DNA of 53,072 nt from Variovorax boronicumulans NBRC 103145 (GTDB lineage: Bacteria > Pseudomonadota > Gammaproteobacteria > Burkholderiales > Burkholderiaceae_C). A program made the translations under genes and the position numbers. The notes beneath the pieces are model-generated. The model saw nothing but the letters and a program-made list of their open reading frames with translations, did no database searches and was not told the origin of the DNA. Positions 20,618 to 29,156 of the stretch are shown here, piece after piece. Each line of letters begins with the position of its first letter. The first letter of the stretch is position 1. Where the stretch lies: the NCBI RefSeq assembly GCF_001591345.1, contig NZ_BCUS01000037.1:1-53072 (forward strand), given 5' to 3'.

Positions 20618-21113
20618 AGGCGCCGTACCGGCCCTGAGCGAAGGCCGCTTCGATGGTCGCGAGGCGTTCGCCGACCTCGTTCGCGGGGCTTTGTCCGCCG
20701 CCGCGCACCAGGGCTGGAACGAGATCGTCTTCAGCGACCCCGACTTCGCCGACTGGCCGCTGGGCGAGCGCGCCAGCATCGAGGCGCTGCAGGCCTGGTC
20801 GGCCAGCGGGCGCCGCCTGTTGCTGCTGGCAGGGCGCTTCGACCTGATCGAGCGCGGCCATGCGCGCTTCGTGACGTGGCGCCGCACCTGGGACCACATC
20901 GTCGAATGCCGCGCGGCAGGCCGCTCAGGCACGGCCGAGGAGGTGCCCAGTGCCTTCTGGACGCCCACTTGGTGCCTGCACCGCATCGACCCCGAGCGCA
21001 GCCGCGGTGTCTGCAGCAGCGAGCCGCGTGCGCGGCGCGACCTGCGCGAAAGCCTCGACGAGCGCTGGCGCCAGGGGCGACCGGCCTTTCCCGCCTCCAC
21101 GCTCGGCTTGTAA
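20607..21113 (+). CDS. Conserved protein of unknown function coupled to roxA
   Basis: 168 residues, soluble, with no signal peptide. It is rich in tryptophan and arginine. Segments are GWNEIVFSDPDFADWPLGERASIEAL, LLLLAGRFDLIERGHARFVTWRRTWDHIVECR and FWTPTWCLHRID. I do not recognise a domain. The reading frame starts inside the last 11 bases of roxA, which implies translational coupling and a possible role beside the oxygenase. Confidence 0.78.
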   Translation: MPNEGAVPALSEGRFDGREAFADLVRGALSAAAHQGWNEIVFSDPDFADWPLGERASIEALQAWSASGRRLLLLAGRFDLIERGHARFVTWRRTWDHIVECRAAGRSGTAEEVPSAFWTPTWCLHRIDPERSRGVCSSEPRARRDLRESLDERWRQGRPAFPASTLGL

Positions 21114-21207
21114 GCCAATGCCGCAAATACACCCCCGCGACATATCCGGGCGGGGTTGGCGGTCTAGAATTTTTTGGTTCCAGACCTTCATTGCCAAAGG
21201 AGTCCTC

Positions 21208-21456
21208 ATGAAGAAGTCGTCGTCCGTCCTGATTGCCTCGTTGATCGCCGCTGCCGCCCTGGTGGCCTGCGGAAAGAAAGAGGACGCCGCCCCCGCGGTC
21301 GTGACCCCGCCGCCCGCTCCCGTGACCGAACCCGCACCCGCCGCACCGCCAGCCGCCGCGCCTGCATCGGCACCGTCGGCCGCCGCCTCGTCGGCCCTGG
21401 ACGCCGCCAACGCCGCGACCGAAGCCGCCAAGAAGGGCGAGGCACCGAAGCAGTAA
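21208..21456 (+). CDS. Small Ala/Pro-rich lipoprotein
   Basis: 82 residues. A lipoprotein signal ends at Cys21 (AALVAC). The mature part is GKKEDAAPAVV followed by a Pro/Ala-rich, probably unstructured stretch and a short Ala/Lys-rich helix. AAAGGAG stands before the ATG. TAGAAT (21165-21170) may be its -10 box. A strong terminator follows. Function unknown, perhaps a spacer or envelope-stress lipoprotein. Confidence 0.82.
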   Translation: MKKSSSVLIASLIAAAALVACGKKEDAAPAVVTPPPAPVTEPAPAAPPAAAPASAPSAAASSALDAANAATEAAKKGEAPKQ

Positions 21457-21480
21457 TTCCGCTGCAGGTCCGCACCATGC

Positions 21481-21506
21481 AAAAAGCCGCCCTCGGGCGG
21501 CTTTTT
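21481..21506. terminator. Bidirectional terminator
   Basis: AAAAAGCCGCCC pairs with GGGCGGCTTTTT around TC, a 12-base perfect stem including the A/T flanks. It separates the convergent small lipoprotein gene and the dapA-bamC-hydrolase transcript. Confidence 0.9.
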
Positions 21507-21534
21507 CATTGGGGGAGGGCGATGCCCCGCCTGC

Positions 21535-22314
21535 TCAGACGTCGAGCCAGGGCGAGCCCTCGGCGGCGGTCGCCGTGAGCATCTCGGCCTCGTCGCCGCC
21601 CAGTGCCTCGGCCATGAGGCGTCGCACGATCTCGGGCCGGTTGTTCTGCTCGCTCAGGTGCGCCGCGACCACGTGGCGCAGCCCGTCGTGAAGCACGGCA
21701 CGCGCGATCTCGGCGGCCGCGGTGTTCGACAGGTGGCCGTAGTTGCCGCCCACGCGCTGCTTCAGGAACGACGGGTAGGCCGAGCCGGCGAGCAGATCGC
21801 TGTCGTGGTTGAACTCCAGCAGCAGTGCATGCGCGCCGCGCAGCCGGGCCAGCACATGGCTGGTGGCGTGGCCCAGGTCGGTCAGCACGCCCAGCGTGCG
21901 GTTGCCGTCGGTGCAGCGCAGTTGCAGCGGCTCGCGGGCGTCGTGGGGCACGGTGAAGGGCTGCAGGCAGAGGTCGCCGACGGTGAACTCGGCGTCGTCG
22001 CGCGCCAGGTGCAGGCGGCCTTCGTAATCGCGCCCGCCGGTGGCAAGCCACGTGCCTTCGCTCATCCAGACGGGGATGCGGTCGCGCAGCGACAGGGCAT
22101 GGGCGCAACCGATGTGGTCGCCATGCTCGTGGGTGATGAAGACGGCGTCGAGGTCTGCGGCAGCCAGGCCCGCCTGGGCCAGGCGCCGGTCGAGCTGGCG
22201 GATGCCGAAGCCGCAGTCGACGAGGAGGCGGGTGGTGCGGCCGGCGCTGGTCGTTGCTTCGACCAGCGCGGCGTTGCCCGTGCTGCCGCTGCCGAGGCTT
22301 CGGAAGCGGAGCAT
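21535..22314 (-). CDS. Metallo-beta-lactamase-fold hydrolase (YycJ-like)
   Basis: 259 residues. The metal-binding motif HEHGDH is at 62-67, with further ligands in VPHDA, TDLGHAT and, near the end, AAHLSEQNN. The N-terminal RSLGSGSTGNAALVE is typical of the YycJ/WalJ group, which are thought to be nucleases or phosphodiesterases. The substrate here is unknown. The start MLRFRSLG lies five bases after the bamC stop, so it is co-transcribed with bamC. Confidence 0.88.
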   Translation of the reverse strand: MLRFRSLGSGSTGNAALVEATTSAGRTTRLLVDCGFGIRQLDRRLAQAGLAAADLDAVFITHEHGDHIGCAHALSLRDRIPVWMSEGTWLATGGRDYEGRLHLARDDAEFTVGDLCLQPFTVPHDAREPLQLRCTDGNRTLGVLTDLGHATSHVLARLRGAHALLLEFNHDSDLLAGSAYPSFLKQRVGGNYGHLSNTAAAEIARAVLHDGLRHVVAAHLSEQNNRPEIVRRLMAEALGGDEAEMLTATAAEGSPWLDV

Positions 22315-22319
22315 GGGGC

Positions 22320-23396
22320 TTACTTCAGGTCGTCGGCAATGACCTTGACGATGCGCTGCGCGTTGGCCGAGGTTTCGGGCGCGCCGGCGTCGTTCAGAAC
22401 CGAGACCGTGGTGGCTTCGCCCTGGCTCTTGACCGAGATGCGGAACTTGATCGGCGCTTCGTCCTTCTTGGAGCTGAACAGCTTGCCGAAGAAGCCGTCG
22501 TCCTTCTTGTCGGGGTTCGGCGTCACGTAGCGCACGTAGTAGGTGCCGGCGCTGCGATCGCGGTCTTCGACGGTGAAGCCGGTGCGGTCCAGGGCCAGGC
22601 CGACGCGGCGCCATGCGCGGTCGAAGCCTTCGCTGATCTGCACGACCGGCTGGTTGCCGACGGTGGCCACGGTGGCGGTCTTGGGCGCCGCGGTGGTCGC
22701 GGCGAGGATCTTCGACTGCTCTTGCGACACACCGAGCTTGACCATCAGGCGGCGCAGGAACTCGGTCTCGAGCTCAGGATCGCTCGGGCGGGGCTGCCAC
22801 ACGGTCTGGTCCTGGCGGGAGTTGTTGTAGACCTCCTGCATGCCGCGGTGGCTGACGAAGATCTCGGTGCCGTTGGTGCTGCGCTCCAGGCGGGTGCGGA
22901 AGCGATCGAGTTCGCCGGTCGAGTAGACCGAGTCGACCAGCTTGCCCAGCGTGCCGCGGATGATGTCCTGCGGCAGCTTGGCGCGGTTCTCGGCCCAGTC
23001 AGTTTCCATGATGCCCAGGTTGCGCTGGTCGGTGGTCAGCAGGAAGCCGTTTTCCTGCCAGAAGTCCTTGACGGGCTCCCAGAGCTGGTCGGGCGTGCGG
23101 TTGATGACGATCCAGCGCTGCGTGCCCGAGCGTTCCATGCGCACGTCGCCGATGTTGGCCACGGCGGTGGGGATGCCCGGTGCGTTCGCGATGCCGGCCT
23201 GGTAGGCGTTGGCGGTGACGGCGCCGCCCGGCACTGCGTAGCGGTTGTCGCGCGAGAGCTGGGAAAGGTCGGGTGGGACTTCGAGCGTCGGGGCCTTGCC
23301 TGCGCTCTTGTAGTCGATCTTGTCGCTCTCGAGGACGGAGCAGGCGGCGAGGCTGGCAACGAGGGCCAGCAGTGCAAGTCGCGAAATGTTCTTCAA
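22320..23396 (-). CDS. bamC: Outer-membrane assembly lipoprotein BamC
   Basis: 358 residues. BamC is a periplasm-facing lipoprotein of the BAM complex that inserts beta-barrel proteins in the outer membrane. A TTG start at 23396 is chosen because AAGGAAG lies just upstream and it gives a proper lipoprotein signal, MKNISRLALLALVASLAAC, with Cys19 as the lipidation site. DKIDYKSAGKAPTLEVPPDL is the conserved N-terminal BamC stretch, and two helix-grip domains follow. It lies downstream of dapA, as in E. coli. Confidence 0.93.
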   Translation of the reverse strand: MKNISRLALLALVASLAACSVLESDKIDYKSAGKAPTLEVPPDLSQLSRDNRYAVPGGAVTANAYQAGIANAPGIPTAVANIGDVRMERSGTQRWIVINRTPDQLWEPVKDFWQENGFLLTTDQRNLGIMETDWAENRAKLPQDIIRGTLGKLVDSVYSTGELDRFRTRLERSTNGTEIFVSHRGMQEVYNNSRQDQTVWQPRPSDPELETEFLRRLMVKLGVSQEQSKILAATTAAPKTATVATVGNQPVVQISEGFDRAWRRVGLALDRTGFTVEDRDRSAGTYYVRYVTPNPDKKDDGFFGKLFSSKKDEAPIKFRISVKSQGEATTVSVLNDAGAPETSANAQRIVKVIADDLK

Positions 23397-23553
23397 CGTC
23401 GTCTTCCTTGGTGGAATGGTTCGGTCAATCGATGGGCCCCAGCGCCCCGCCCTCTCTGAGCACCGTTGCGGCAAAAGGTTGCTTGACCTTGCTGCGAACA
23501 GGGGGAAAGGGCGGACGGGAGGCGGTGTGATCGGTGGGGAAACCCGGGCTCGG

Positions 23554-24444
23554 TCAGTCCTTGAGCAGGCCGGTGGCGCGCAGGGCGCCCTCGACCGCCG
23601 GGCGGCTCGCTTCGCCGAGTTCCGTGAGCGGCAGCCGCAGGGCGCCGCCGCACAGACCCAGGCGGGCCATGGCCCACTTGAGCGGGATCGGGTTGGGTTC
23701 GACGAACAGGTTGCGGTGCAGCGGCATCAGTTCGAACTGCAGCTGCATCGCGCGCTTGACGTCGCCGGCCAGCGCGGCCACGCACAGCTCGTGCATCTTG
23801 CGCGGCGCCACGTTGGCCGTGACGCTGATGTTGCCTTGGCCGCCGCACAGCATGAGCGCGACCGCGGTCGGGTCGTCGCCGGAGTAGACGGCAAAGTGTT
23901 TCGGCAGGTCGCGGATGAGCCACTGGGCACGCTCGATGTTGCCAGTGGCTTCCTTGATGCCGATGATGCCGGGCACCTGCGCCAGGCGCAGCACGGTGTC
24001 GTGCGCCATATCGGCGACGGTGCGGCCGGGCACGTTGTACAGCACCACGGGCAGGTCGCCGACGGCTTCGGCGATGGCCTTGAAGTGCTGGTACTGGCCC
24101 TCTTGCGTGGGCTTGTTGTAGTAGGGAACGACCTGCAGCTGCGAGTCGGCGCCGACGCCCTTGGCGAACTTGGCGAGCTCGATGGCTTCCTTGGTCGAGT
24201 TCGCGCCGCAGCCGGCCATCACGGGCACGCGGCCCCGGGCCTGCTCGACGGATACGCGGATGATTTCGCAGTGCTCTTCCACATCGACCGTCGGCGATTC
24301 GCCGGTGGTGCCGACCACGCCAAGGCAGTCGGTGCCTTCGTCAATGTGCCAGTCGATGAGCCGCCGCAGGGCGGGGTAGTCGACACTGCCGTCGTCGTGC
24401 ATCGGCGTGACGAGCGCGACGATGCTGCCTGTCAGTTGCTCCAA
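23554..24444 (-). CDS. dapA: 4-hydroxy-tetrahydrodipicolinate synthase
   Basis: 296 residues. Condenses pyruvate with aspartate semialdehyde in lysine and diaminopimelate synthesis. A TIM barrel forms a Schiff base at Lys164 (GIKEATG). Thr46/Thr47 (GTTGES), Tyr109 (VPYYNKP) and Tyr136 (LYNVPGR) make up the proton relay. The length and the order dapA-bamC are as usual. The gap to bamC is 157 bases and contains no other gene. Confidence 0.97.
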   Translation of the reverse strand: MEQLTGSIVALVTPMHDDGSVDYPALRRLIDWHIDEGTDCLGVVGTTGESPTVDVEEHCEIIRVSVEQARGRVPVMAGCGANSTKEAIELAKFAKGVGADSQLQVVPYYNKPTQEGQYQHFKAIAEAVGDLPVVLYNVPGRTVADMAHDTVLRLAQVPGIIGIKEATGNIERAQWLIRDLPKHFAVYSGDDPTAVALMLCGGQGNISVTANVAPRKMHELCVAALAGDVKRAMQLQFELMPLHRNLFVEPNPIPLKWAMARLGLCGGALRLPLTELGEASRPAVEGALRATGLLKD

Positions 24445-24521
24445 GGGAATCTCTTTGTCGGTGGACGAAAGCGGCCATTCTACTGACTCCGGCCGGGCCG
24501 GAGACAGTTGTGTCGGCCAGC

Positions 24522-25094
24522 TCAGCTGGCCTTCAGGAAGTGGCGCGGCGGGGCGCCCGCGGCCGCTTCGCCGGGCCGCACGGCGGCAATGCGCTGGACG
24601 AAGCGCGCCGGCTCCGGCAGGAAACCGTCTTCATAGGCGATCACCTGCAGGCTGGCGCAGGCCCCGAGCAGCTCGCCCGGCTGCAGCAGGAAGTCGGGCC
24701 GCGAGGGCTTGCCGACGGTTTCGTTGCCGGCCGCGAAGGTCTCGTACAGCAGCACGCCGCCCGGCGCCACGGCGGCCACGATGTCGGCCATGCGCGGGCG
24801 CCAGAGGTAGTTGGTGACGACCACGGCGCCGAAGCGCTGGGCCGCGAAGGGCCAGGGGCCCGATTCGATGTCGGCCGCCACCACCCGGCCGAAGGCGCCG
24901 GCCGCCTCGACGGCCTCGGGCGCCCGGTCGACGCCGGTCGTCGCATGCCCGCGCCCGGCGAACCACTGCATGTGCCGCCCGGACCCGCAGGCCACGTCGA
25001 GCACCGTGGCGTTCGGGGCGAGCAGGTGCGACCAGCGCACGATCCATTCGGAGGGCGCCGTGCTCGCATGCACGGGAATTGCTACATCTTTCAT
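24522..25094 (-). CDS. SAM-dependent methyltransferase
   Basis: 190 residues. Class I methyltransferase fold: motif [15 protein letters not shown] (about 31-44), the acidic end of strand 2 at GVDRAPEAV, motif [12 protein letters not shown], and the post-motif [14 protein letters not shown]. The layout resembles TehB-like or small-molecule methyltransferases, and the substrate is unknown. No ribosome binding site is visible, and the start codon lies inside a sequence that resembles the dispersed 31-nt repeat, so the true start could be a downstream GTG ([10 protein letters not shown]). Confidence 0.85.
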   Translation of the reverse strand: MKDVAIPVHASTAPSEWIVRWSHLLAPNATVLDVACGSGRHMQWFAGRGHATTGVDRAPEAVEAAGAFGRVVAADIESGPWPFAAQRFGAVVVTNYLWRPRMADIVAAVAPGGVLLYETFAAGNETVGKPSRPDFLLQPGELLGACASLQVIAYEDGFLPEPARFVQRIAAVRPGEAAAGAPPRHFLKAS

Positions 25095-25097
25095 AGT
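25081..25097 (-). repeat. Possible third copy (core only) of the dispersed repeat
   Basis: Minus-strand ACTATGAAAGATGTAGC resembles the core CTATGGAAATGGTAGC of the copy at 4583-4613. It contains the presumed ATG of the methyltransferase gene. The match is short and could be chance. Confidence 0.3.
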
Positions 25098-25137
25098 GGC
25101 CTGGGCCCGTCAAGCGGGCGTTTCGGGGCGAAGTCGT

Positions 25138-25281
25138 TCAGAAACAGGACCACACCTGGTCGACCAGCGTGACCAGGAACGTCGGATGCACGTACAGCGC
25201 GAACACGCCGCCCAGCGCCGCCAGCACGGCGGCGAGCCAGGCGGCCTGGGCCAGGTAGTGGTTGCGTGTGCGGGGCGTCAT
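25138..25281 (-). CDS. Small single-helix membrane protein
   Basis: 47 residues: MTPRTRNHYLAQAAW, then a hydrophobic helix from about 15 to 31 (AAVLAALGGVFALYV), then HPTFLVTLVDQVWSCF. The N-terminus is basic, so it should stay in the cytoplasm. CAAGGAGCC lies 5-12 bases before the ATG, a good ribosome binding site. It lies between the MFS transporter (42 bases downstream of its stop) and the methyltransferase (44 bases), all on one strand. I have no function for it. Confidence 0.7.
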   Translation of the reverse strand: MTPRTRNHYLAQAAWLAAVLAALGGVFALYVHPTFLVTLVDQVWSCF

Positions 25282-25322
25282 GGCGATGGCTCCTTGCAAA
25301 CAAGACAGAAAAGCGCGGGCCG

Positions 25323-26549
25323 TCAGCCCGCCACGGCGACCGGCCGGACCGCGCGCGCAATGGCGCTTTCCTTGACCGGCAGGTTGATCAGCGCCGCGAA
25401 CACGCCCAGCGCGATCGAGATGTACCAGACGATGCTGTAGCTGCCCGTCGTGTCATACAGGAAGCCGCCCAGCCACACGCCCAGGAACGACCCCACCTGA
25501 TGGCTCAGGAACACGAAGCCGCTGAGCATCGACAGGTGGGCCACGCCGAAGATGCCCGCGACGATGGCGTTGGTGGCCGGCACGGTCGACAGCCACAGGA
25601 AGCCCATGGCCGCCGAGAACACGTACACGCTCAGCGGCGAGATCGGCGCCAGCAGGAAGAGCGCGATCGACACCGCCCGCGCAAAGTAGATGGCCGCAAG
25701 AATCTTGGGCTTGGACAGCTTCTGCCCCAGCAGGCCGACCGTGTAGGTGCCGAACACGTTGAACAGCCCGATCAGCGCCAGCGCGTAGCCCGCCACTTCA
25801 GGCGACAGGTTCTTGTCGCGCAGGTAGGTCGGCATGTGGATGCCGATGAAGGCCAGCTGGAAGCCGCAGACGAAGTAGCCCGCCATCAGCAAGCCGAAGC
25901 TCGGGTAGCGGAAGGCCTCGCCCACGGCCTGCAGCACCGATTGGTCACGGTGGCCGGCCAGGGCCGCGGTCTTGGGTTCGCGCAGGCCGAAGGCCAGCGG
26001 CACGATCACCAGCACCAGCACCGCCACCACGGCCAGCGCCGTCTGCCAGCCGAAGGCCCCGATCAGGCGGCCTTCGATGGGCGCCATCAGGAACTGCCCG
26101 AATGAGCCGGCCGCCGCGGCCACGCCCATCGCCCACGAGCGGCGCTCGGCCGGGATCTGCCGGCCGATCACGCCGTAGATCACGGCGTAGGTCGAGCCCG
26201 CCTGCGCCGCGCCGATCAGCACGCCCGCGCTCAAGGTGAACAGCAGCGGCGTCGGCGAATGTGCCATGCCGAAGAGGCCCGCCGCGTACAGCAGCGAGCC
26301 GCCGATCAGCACGCGGAACGCGCCGAAGCGGTCGGCCAGCATGCCCGCGAACACGCCGAAGATGCCCCACGACAGGTTCTGCACCGCCAGCGCGAACGAG
26401 AAGGTCTGTCGGTTCCACTCCTGTGCCTGCGTGATGGGCTGCAGCCAGAGGCCGAAGCCGTGGCGGATGCCCATCGAGAGCGTGACGATCATGGCGCCGC
26501 AGAACAGCACCTGCTTGATCGAAAGGGTGGGAGCGGGGGAGGCTTGCAT
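25323..26549 (-). CDS. MFS transporter (oxalate/formate- or monocarboxylate-type)
   Basis: 408 residues with twelve predicted helices. The N-terminal half has MIVTLSMGIRHGFGLWLQPI and the loop 2-3 motif GMLADRFGAFRV. The architecture and the RHGFG segment place it near the MFS group of monocarboxylate/oxalate-type permeases. The ligand cannot be told from sequence. The 47-residue protein and the methyltransferase follow in the same direction. Confidence 0.88.
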   Translation of the reverse strand: MQASPAPTLSIKQVLFCGAMIVTLSMGIRHGFGLWLQPITQAQEWNRQTFSFALAVQNLSWGIFGVFAGMLADRFGAFRVLIGGSLLYAAGLFGMAHSPTPLLFTLSAGVLIGAAQAGSTYAVIYGVIGRQIPAERRSWAMGVAAAAGSFGQFLMAPIEGRLIGAFGWQTALAVVAVLVLVIVPLAFGLREPKTAALAGHRDQSVLQAVGEAFRYPSFGLLMAGYFVCGFQLAFIGIHMPTYLRDKNLSPEVAGYALALIGLFNVFGTYTVGLLGQKLSKPKILAAIYFARAVSIALFLLAPISPLSVYVFSAAMGFLWLSTVPATNAIVAGIFGVAHLSMLSGFVFLSHQVGSFLGVWLGGFLYDTTGSYSIVWYISIALGVFAALINLPVKESAIARAVRPVAVAG

Positions 26550-26644
26550 CCTTCGAATGTAGCGAAATGGATGCTGCGGCAGGTGGCGCGGTGGCCATGG
26601 CCATTGATGATTTGTGGGCGCGGTTTCAATGCGCGGACCGCATC

Positions 26645-26673
26645 AAAGAAAGAAGGCAGGCGCGGGGCCTGCC
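26645..26673 (-). terminator. Rho-independent terminator of the MFS/hydrolase operon
   Basis: On the minus strand GGCAGGC pairs with GCCTGCC (26673-26655) around a five-base loop, followed by TTCTTTCTTT. It starts eight bases after the stop of the MFS gene at 26681. Confidence 0.7.
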
Positions 26674-26680
26674 TGTGGGG

Positions 26681-27877
26681 TCAGCGCGCCGGTGCCGCCG
26701 CCGCGCCACGCGCGTCCGGAAAGCCGTGCTCGCAGGCCCGCCACGCCAGCACCAGCCCGGGCACCAGCAACGCCAGCAGCGACCAGGGCAGGCTGCCCGC
26801 GCCGCCGCCCTGCAGCAGCAGGCCGCCCACCAGCCCGCCGCCCGCGATGGCGAGGTTCCATGTGGTCACGACCATCGACTGCGCCACGTCCGCCGCGTCG
26901 CCGGCGGCCTGGGCCGAGGCGGTCTGGAACAGCGTCGCGGCGCCGCCGAAGGCCAGGCCCCAGACCGTGACCGCGAGGTACACGCCCGCCGCCGATCCGC
27001 CCGCTGCGGCGAGCATCAGCGCCGCCAGCGCGAAGGCGCCCGTGCCGGCCAGCACCAGCGTGCGCAGCCAGCGGTCGATCAGCACGCCCGTGAGCCAGAT
27101 GCCGCCCAGCGACGCCGCGCCGAACACCAGCAGCACCCGCCCGACCTGCGCGCCGAGCCCGGCGTGCGCCAGGAAGGGCGCGATGTAGGTGTAGAGGATG
27201 TTGTGCGCCAGCACGAAGGCGAACATCACGGCCAGCACCGGCCGCACGCCCGGCAGCAGGAACACGCGGCGCACGCTCTGCTGGCGCCCGGCCTCCTGGC
27301 CTGGGAAGTCGGGCACCTGCCAGCGCACCCAGCCGAGCAGCAGCACCGACAGCGCCGACATGATCAGAAAGGCCGGCCGCCAGCCGACGCTCGCGCCCAG
27401 CAGCGTGCCCGCGGGAATGCCCAGCGACAGCGCCAGCGGCGCGCCCAGCATCGCCACGGCGATGGCCCGGCCCTGCTGCGACGGTGCCACCATGCGCGCC
27501 GCGTGCCCGGCCAGCAGTGCCCACAGCAGGCCCGCGAACACGCCGGCGAAGAAGCGCGCGACCAGTGTCAGCGTGTAGTCGTGCGACAGCGCCGTCACCG
27601 TGTTGACCACGGCGAAGCCGCCGATCGCGCCCATCAGCAGCGGCCGGCGCCGCCAGCCGCGCGTGAAGGCCACCAGCGGAATGGCCGCCACCAGCGAGCC
27701 CAGCGCGTACACGGTGACGAGCTGGCCGACCAGCGCGGGCGCCACGCCCAGGTCGGCGCCGATCTGCGGCAGCAGGCCGGCCGGCATCGCCTCGGTGAGG
27801 ATGGTGATGAAGCCGCCGGCTGCCAGCGCCAGCAGGCCGGACAAGGGCAGGGGGGAGGAAGAGGTCGTGTCACGCAT
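26681..27877 (-). CDS. MFS drug/sugar efflux transporter (DHA1/AraJ-type)
   Basis: 398 residues with twelve predicted helices. Features of the DHA1 family are GGFITILTEAMPAGLLPQIG at helix 1, ARFFAGVFAGLLWALLAGHAAR in helix 4-5 and GIPAGTLLGASVGWRPAF (motif C type), usual for proton-driven exporters. The substrate is unknown. Its ATG overlaps the serine-hydrolase stop by eight bases, so the two are translated together. The LysR gene diverging from the hydrolase probably controls both. Confidence 0.88.
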   Translation of the reverse strand: MRDTTSSSPLPLSGLLALAAGGFITILTEAMPAGLLPQIGADLGVAPALVGQLVTVYALGSLVAAIPLVAFTRGWRRRPLLMGAIGGFAVVNTVTALSHDYTLTLVARFFAGVFAGLLWALLAGHAARMVAPSQQGRAIAVAMLGAPLALSLGIPAGTLLGASVGWRPAFLIMSALSVLLLGWVRWQVPDFPGQEAGRQQSVRRVFLLPGVRPVLAVMFAFVLAHNILYTYIAPFLAHAGLGAQVGRVLLVFGAASLGGIWLTGVLIDRWLRTLVLAGTGAFALAALMLAAAGGSAAGVYLAVTVWGLAFGGAATLFQTASAQAAGDAADVAQSMVVTTWNLAIAGGGLVGGLLLQGGGAGSLPWSLLALLVPGLVLAWRACEHGFPDARGAAAAPAR

Positions 27878-29066
27878 AGACGGCGTCCCTCAACTCGGTG
27901 ACGAAGCGGCCCGACATGCCTTCATAGAGCGTGTTCGTGAAGGCCACCACGCTGAGCCCGCGCGCCCGGTCGACGAACCAGGCATGGCCGTAGGCGCCGC
28001 CCCAGCGCCAGGTGCCGGGCGATTCGGGCGTCTGCGTGGGCTGCGGGTCGTGCAGCACCGAGAAGCCCAGGCCGAAGCCCCAACCCGGCGCGTCCGGGGG
28101 GCCCCAGGCGCCCGTGTGGTTGCGGCCCATGGTGTCGACGGTGGCGGCGCCCAGCAGCGGGGCGCCGCCGGTGCGCAGCGTGTCGAGCAGGCGCAAAAAG
28201 TCGCCCGCGCTGCCGACCATGCCGGCGCCGGCCGAAGGCCAGGCGTTGGCGTCGAAGGCGCGCGCCGGGTCGAAGCGGATGCCGACGGCGCCCTCGAACG
28301 GGGTGGCGACGACGGGGCCGTCCATGCGCTGCGGCGGCGTCGCGTCGGCGCCGTTCACATAGGGCGTGGCCAGCCGCGGGTCGTCGGGTGCGGCGGCGAA
28401 GCCCGTGTCGTGCATCTGCAGCGGCCCGGTCACCAGCGCGCGCACCGCCTCGGGCAGCGGCAGGCCGCTGGCCGCCTCGACCACCGCGCCGAGCACGTCG
28501 ATGGCCAGCGAATAGAGCCATCCGGTACCGGGCGGGTACAGCAGCGGCACACCGGCCAGGCGTTGCAGGTTGCCGGCCAGCGTGAGGCCGTCGTCGTGGT
28601 CCATGCCGTCTGACACGCCGGCGCGCGCGTACGGGCCGTCGTCCGTGCTTTCGAGGAAGCGGTAGCCCAGGCCGGCCGTGTGGGTCAGCAGCTGCCGCAG
28701 CGTGATGACGGCTTCGCCGCCGCCATCGGGAAGGCGCGGGCGGAAATCCGGCAGCCAGCGCGTCACCGGGGCGTCCAGTTCGAGCCGGCCCTGGTCCACG
28801 AGCACCATCGCGGCGGTCGAGACGATGGGCTTGGACACCGAGGCCAGCCGGAACAGCGCGTCCTCGCGCATCGGCCGGCCGGCCTCGCGGTCGGCCAGCC
28901 CGGCGGCGCGCCGGTGGACGAGGCGGCCGTCGTGGCTTACCAGCACCACCGCGCCAACCAGCCGCTGCTCGGCCAGCGCGCGGTCGATGGCGGCGTCGAT
29001 GCGCGACGGGTCCGGGCCCTGCCACGCAGGGGTGAAAGTGGGGGAAATGTCGGGAAGAAAGGTCAT
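27870..29066 (-). CDS. Class C beta-lactamase-like serine hydrolase
   Basis: 398 residues without a signal peptide from the chosen start MTFLPDISP, so probably cytoplasmic. The SxxK nucleophile motif is Ser76-Val-Ser-Lys79. The expected Tyr motif appears as YSL (WLYSLAID), without the Asn of true AmpC enzymes, and the third element is around WGGAYGHAW. That pattern fits EstB-type esterases rather than beta-lactam hydrolysis. An efflux permease is translated with it. The start at 29066 avoids overlap with the operator region of the divergent lysR gene. Confidence 0.86.
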   Translation of the reverse strand: MTFLPDISPTFTPAWQGPDPSRIDAAIDRALAEQRLVGAVVLVSHDGRLVHRRAAGLADREAGRPMREDALFRLASVSKPIVSTAAMVLVDQGRLELDAPVTRWLPDFRPRLPDGGGEAVITLRQLLTHTAGLGYRFLESTDDGPYARAGVSDGMDHDDGLTLAGNLQRLAGVPLLYPPGTGWLYSLAIDVLGAVVEAASGLPLPEAVRALVTGPLQMHDTGFAAAPDDPRLATPYVNGADATPPQRMDGPVVATPFEGAVGIRFDPARAFDANAWPSAGAGMVGSAGDFLRLLDTLRTGGAPLLGAATVDTMGRNHTGAWGPPDAPGWGFGLGFSVLHDPQPTQTPESPGTWRWGGAYGHAWFVDRARGLSVVAFTNTLYEGMSGRFVTELRDAVYA

Positions 29067-29123
29067 GCGGCCCACGATAGGAAGAAGCCGACTTCGGATA
29101 AAGACGGCTACAGTTCCGCTCAA

Positions 29124-29143
29124 TGCGGACGTTCAAGTCCGCA
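29124..29143. promoter_or_regulatory. Candidate LysR-type binding site
   Basis: TGCGGAC-N6-GTCCGCA, perfect 7-base arms, 14 bases before the lysR ATG in the 90-base gap to the divergent hydrolase gene. Position and symmetry fit a LysR-type autoregulatory site. Confidence 0.5.
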
Positions 29144-29156
29144 ATGGAGATTCCCC

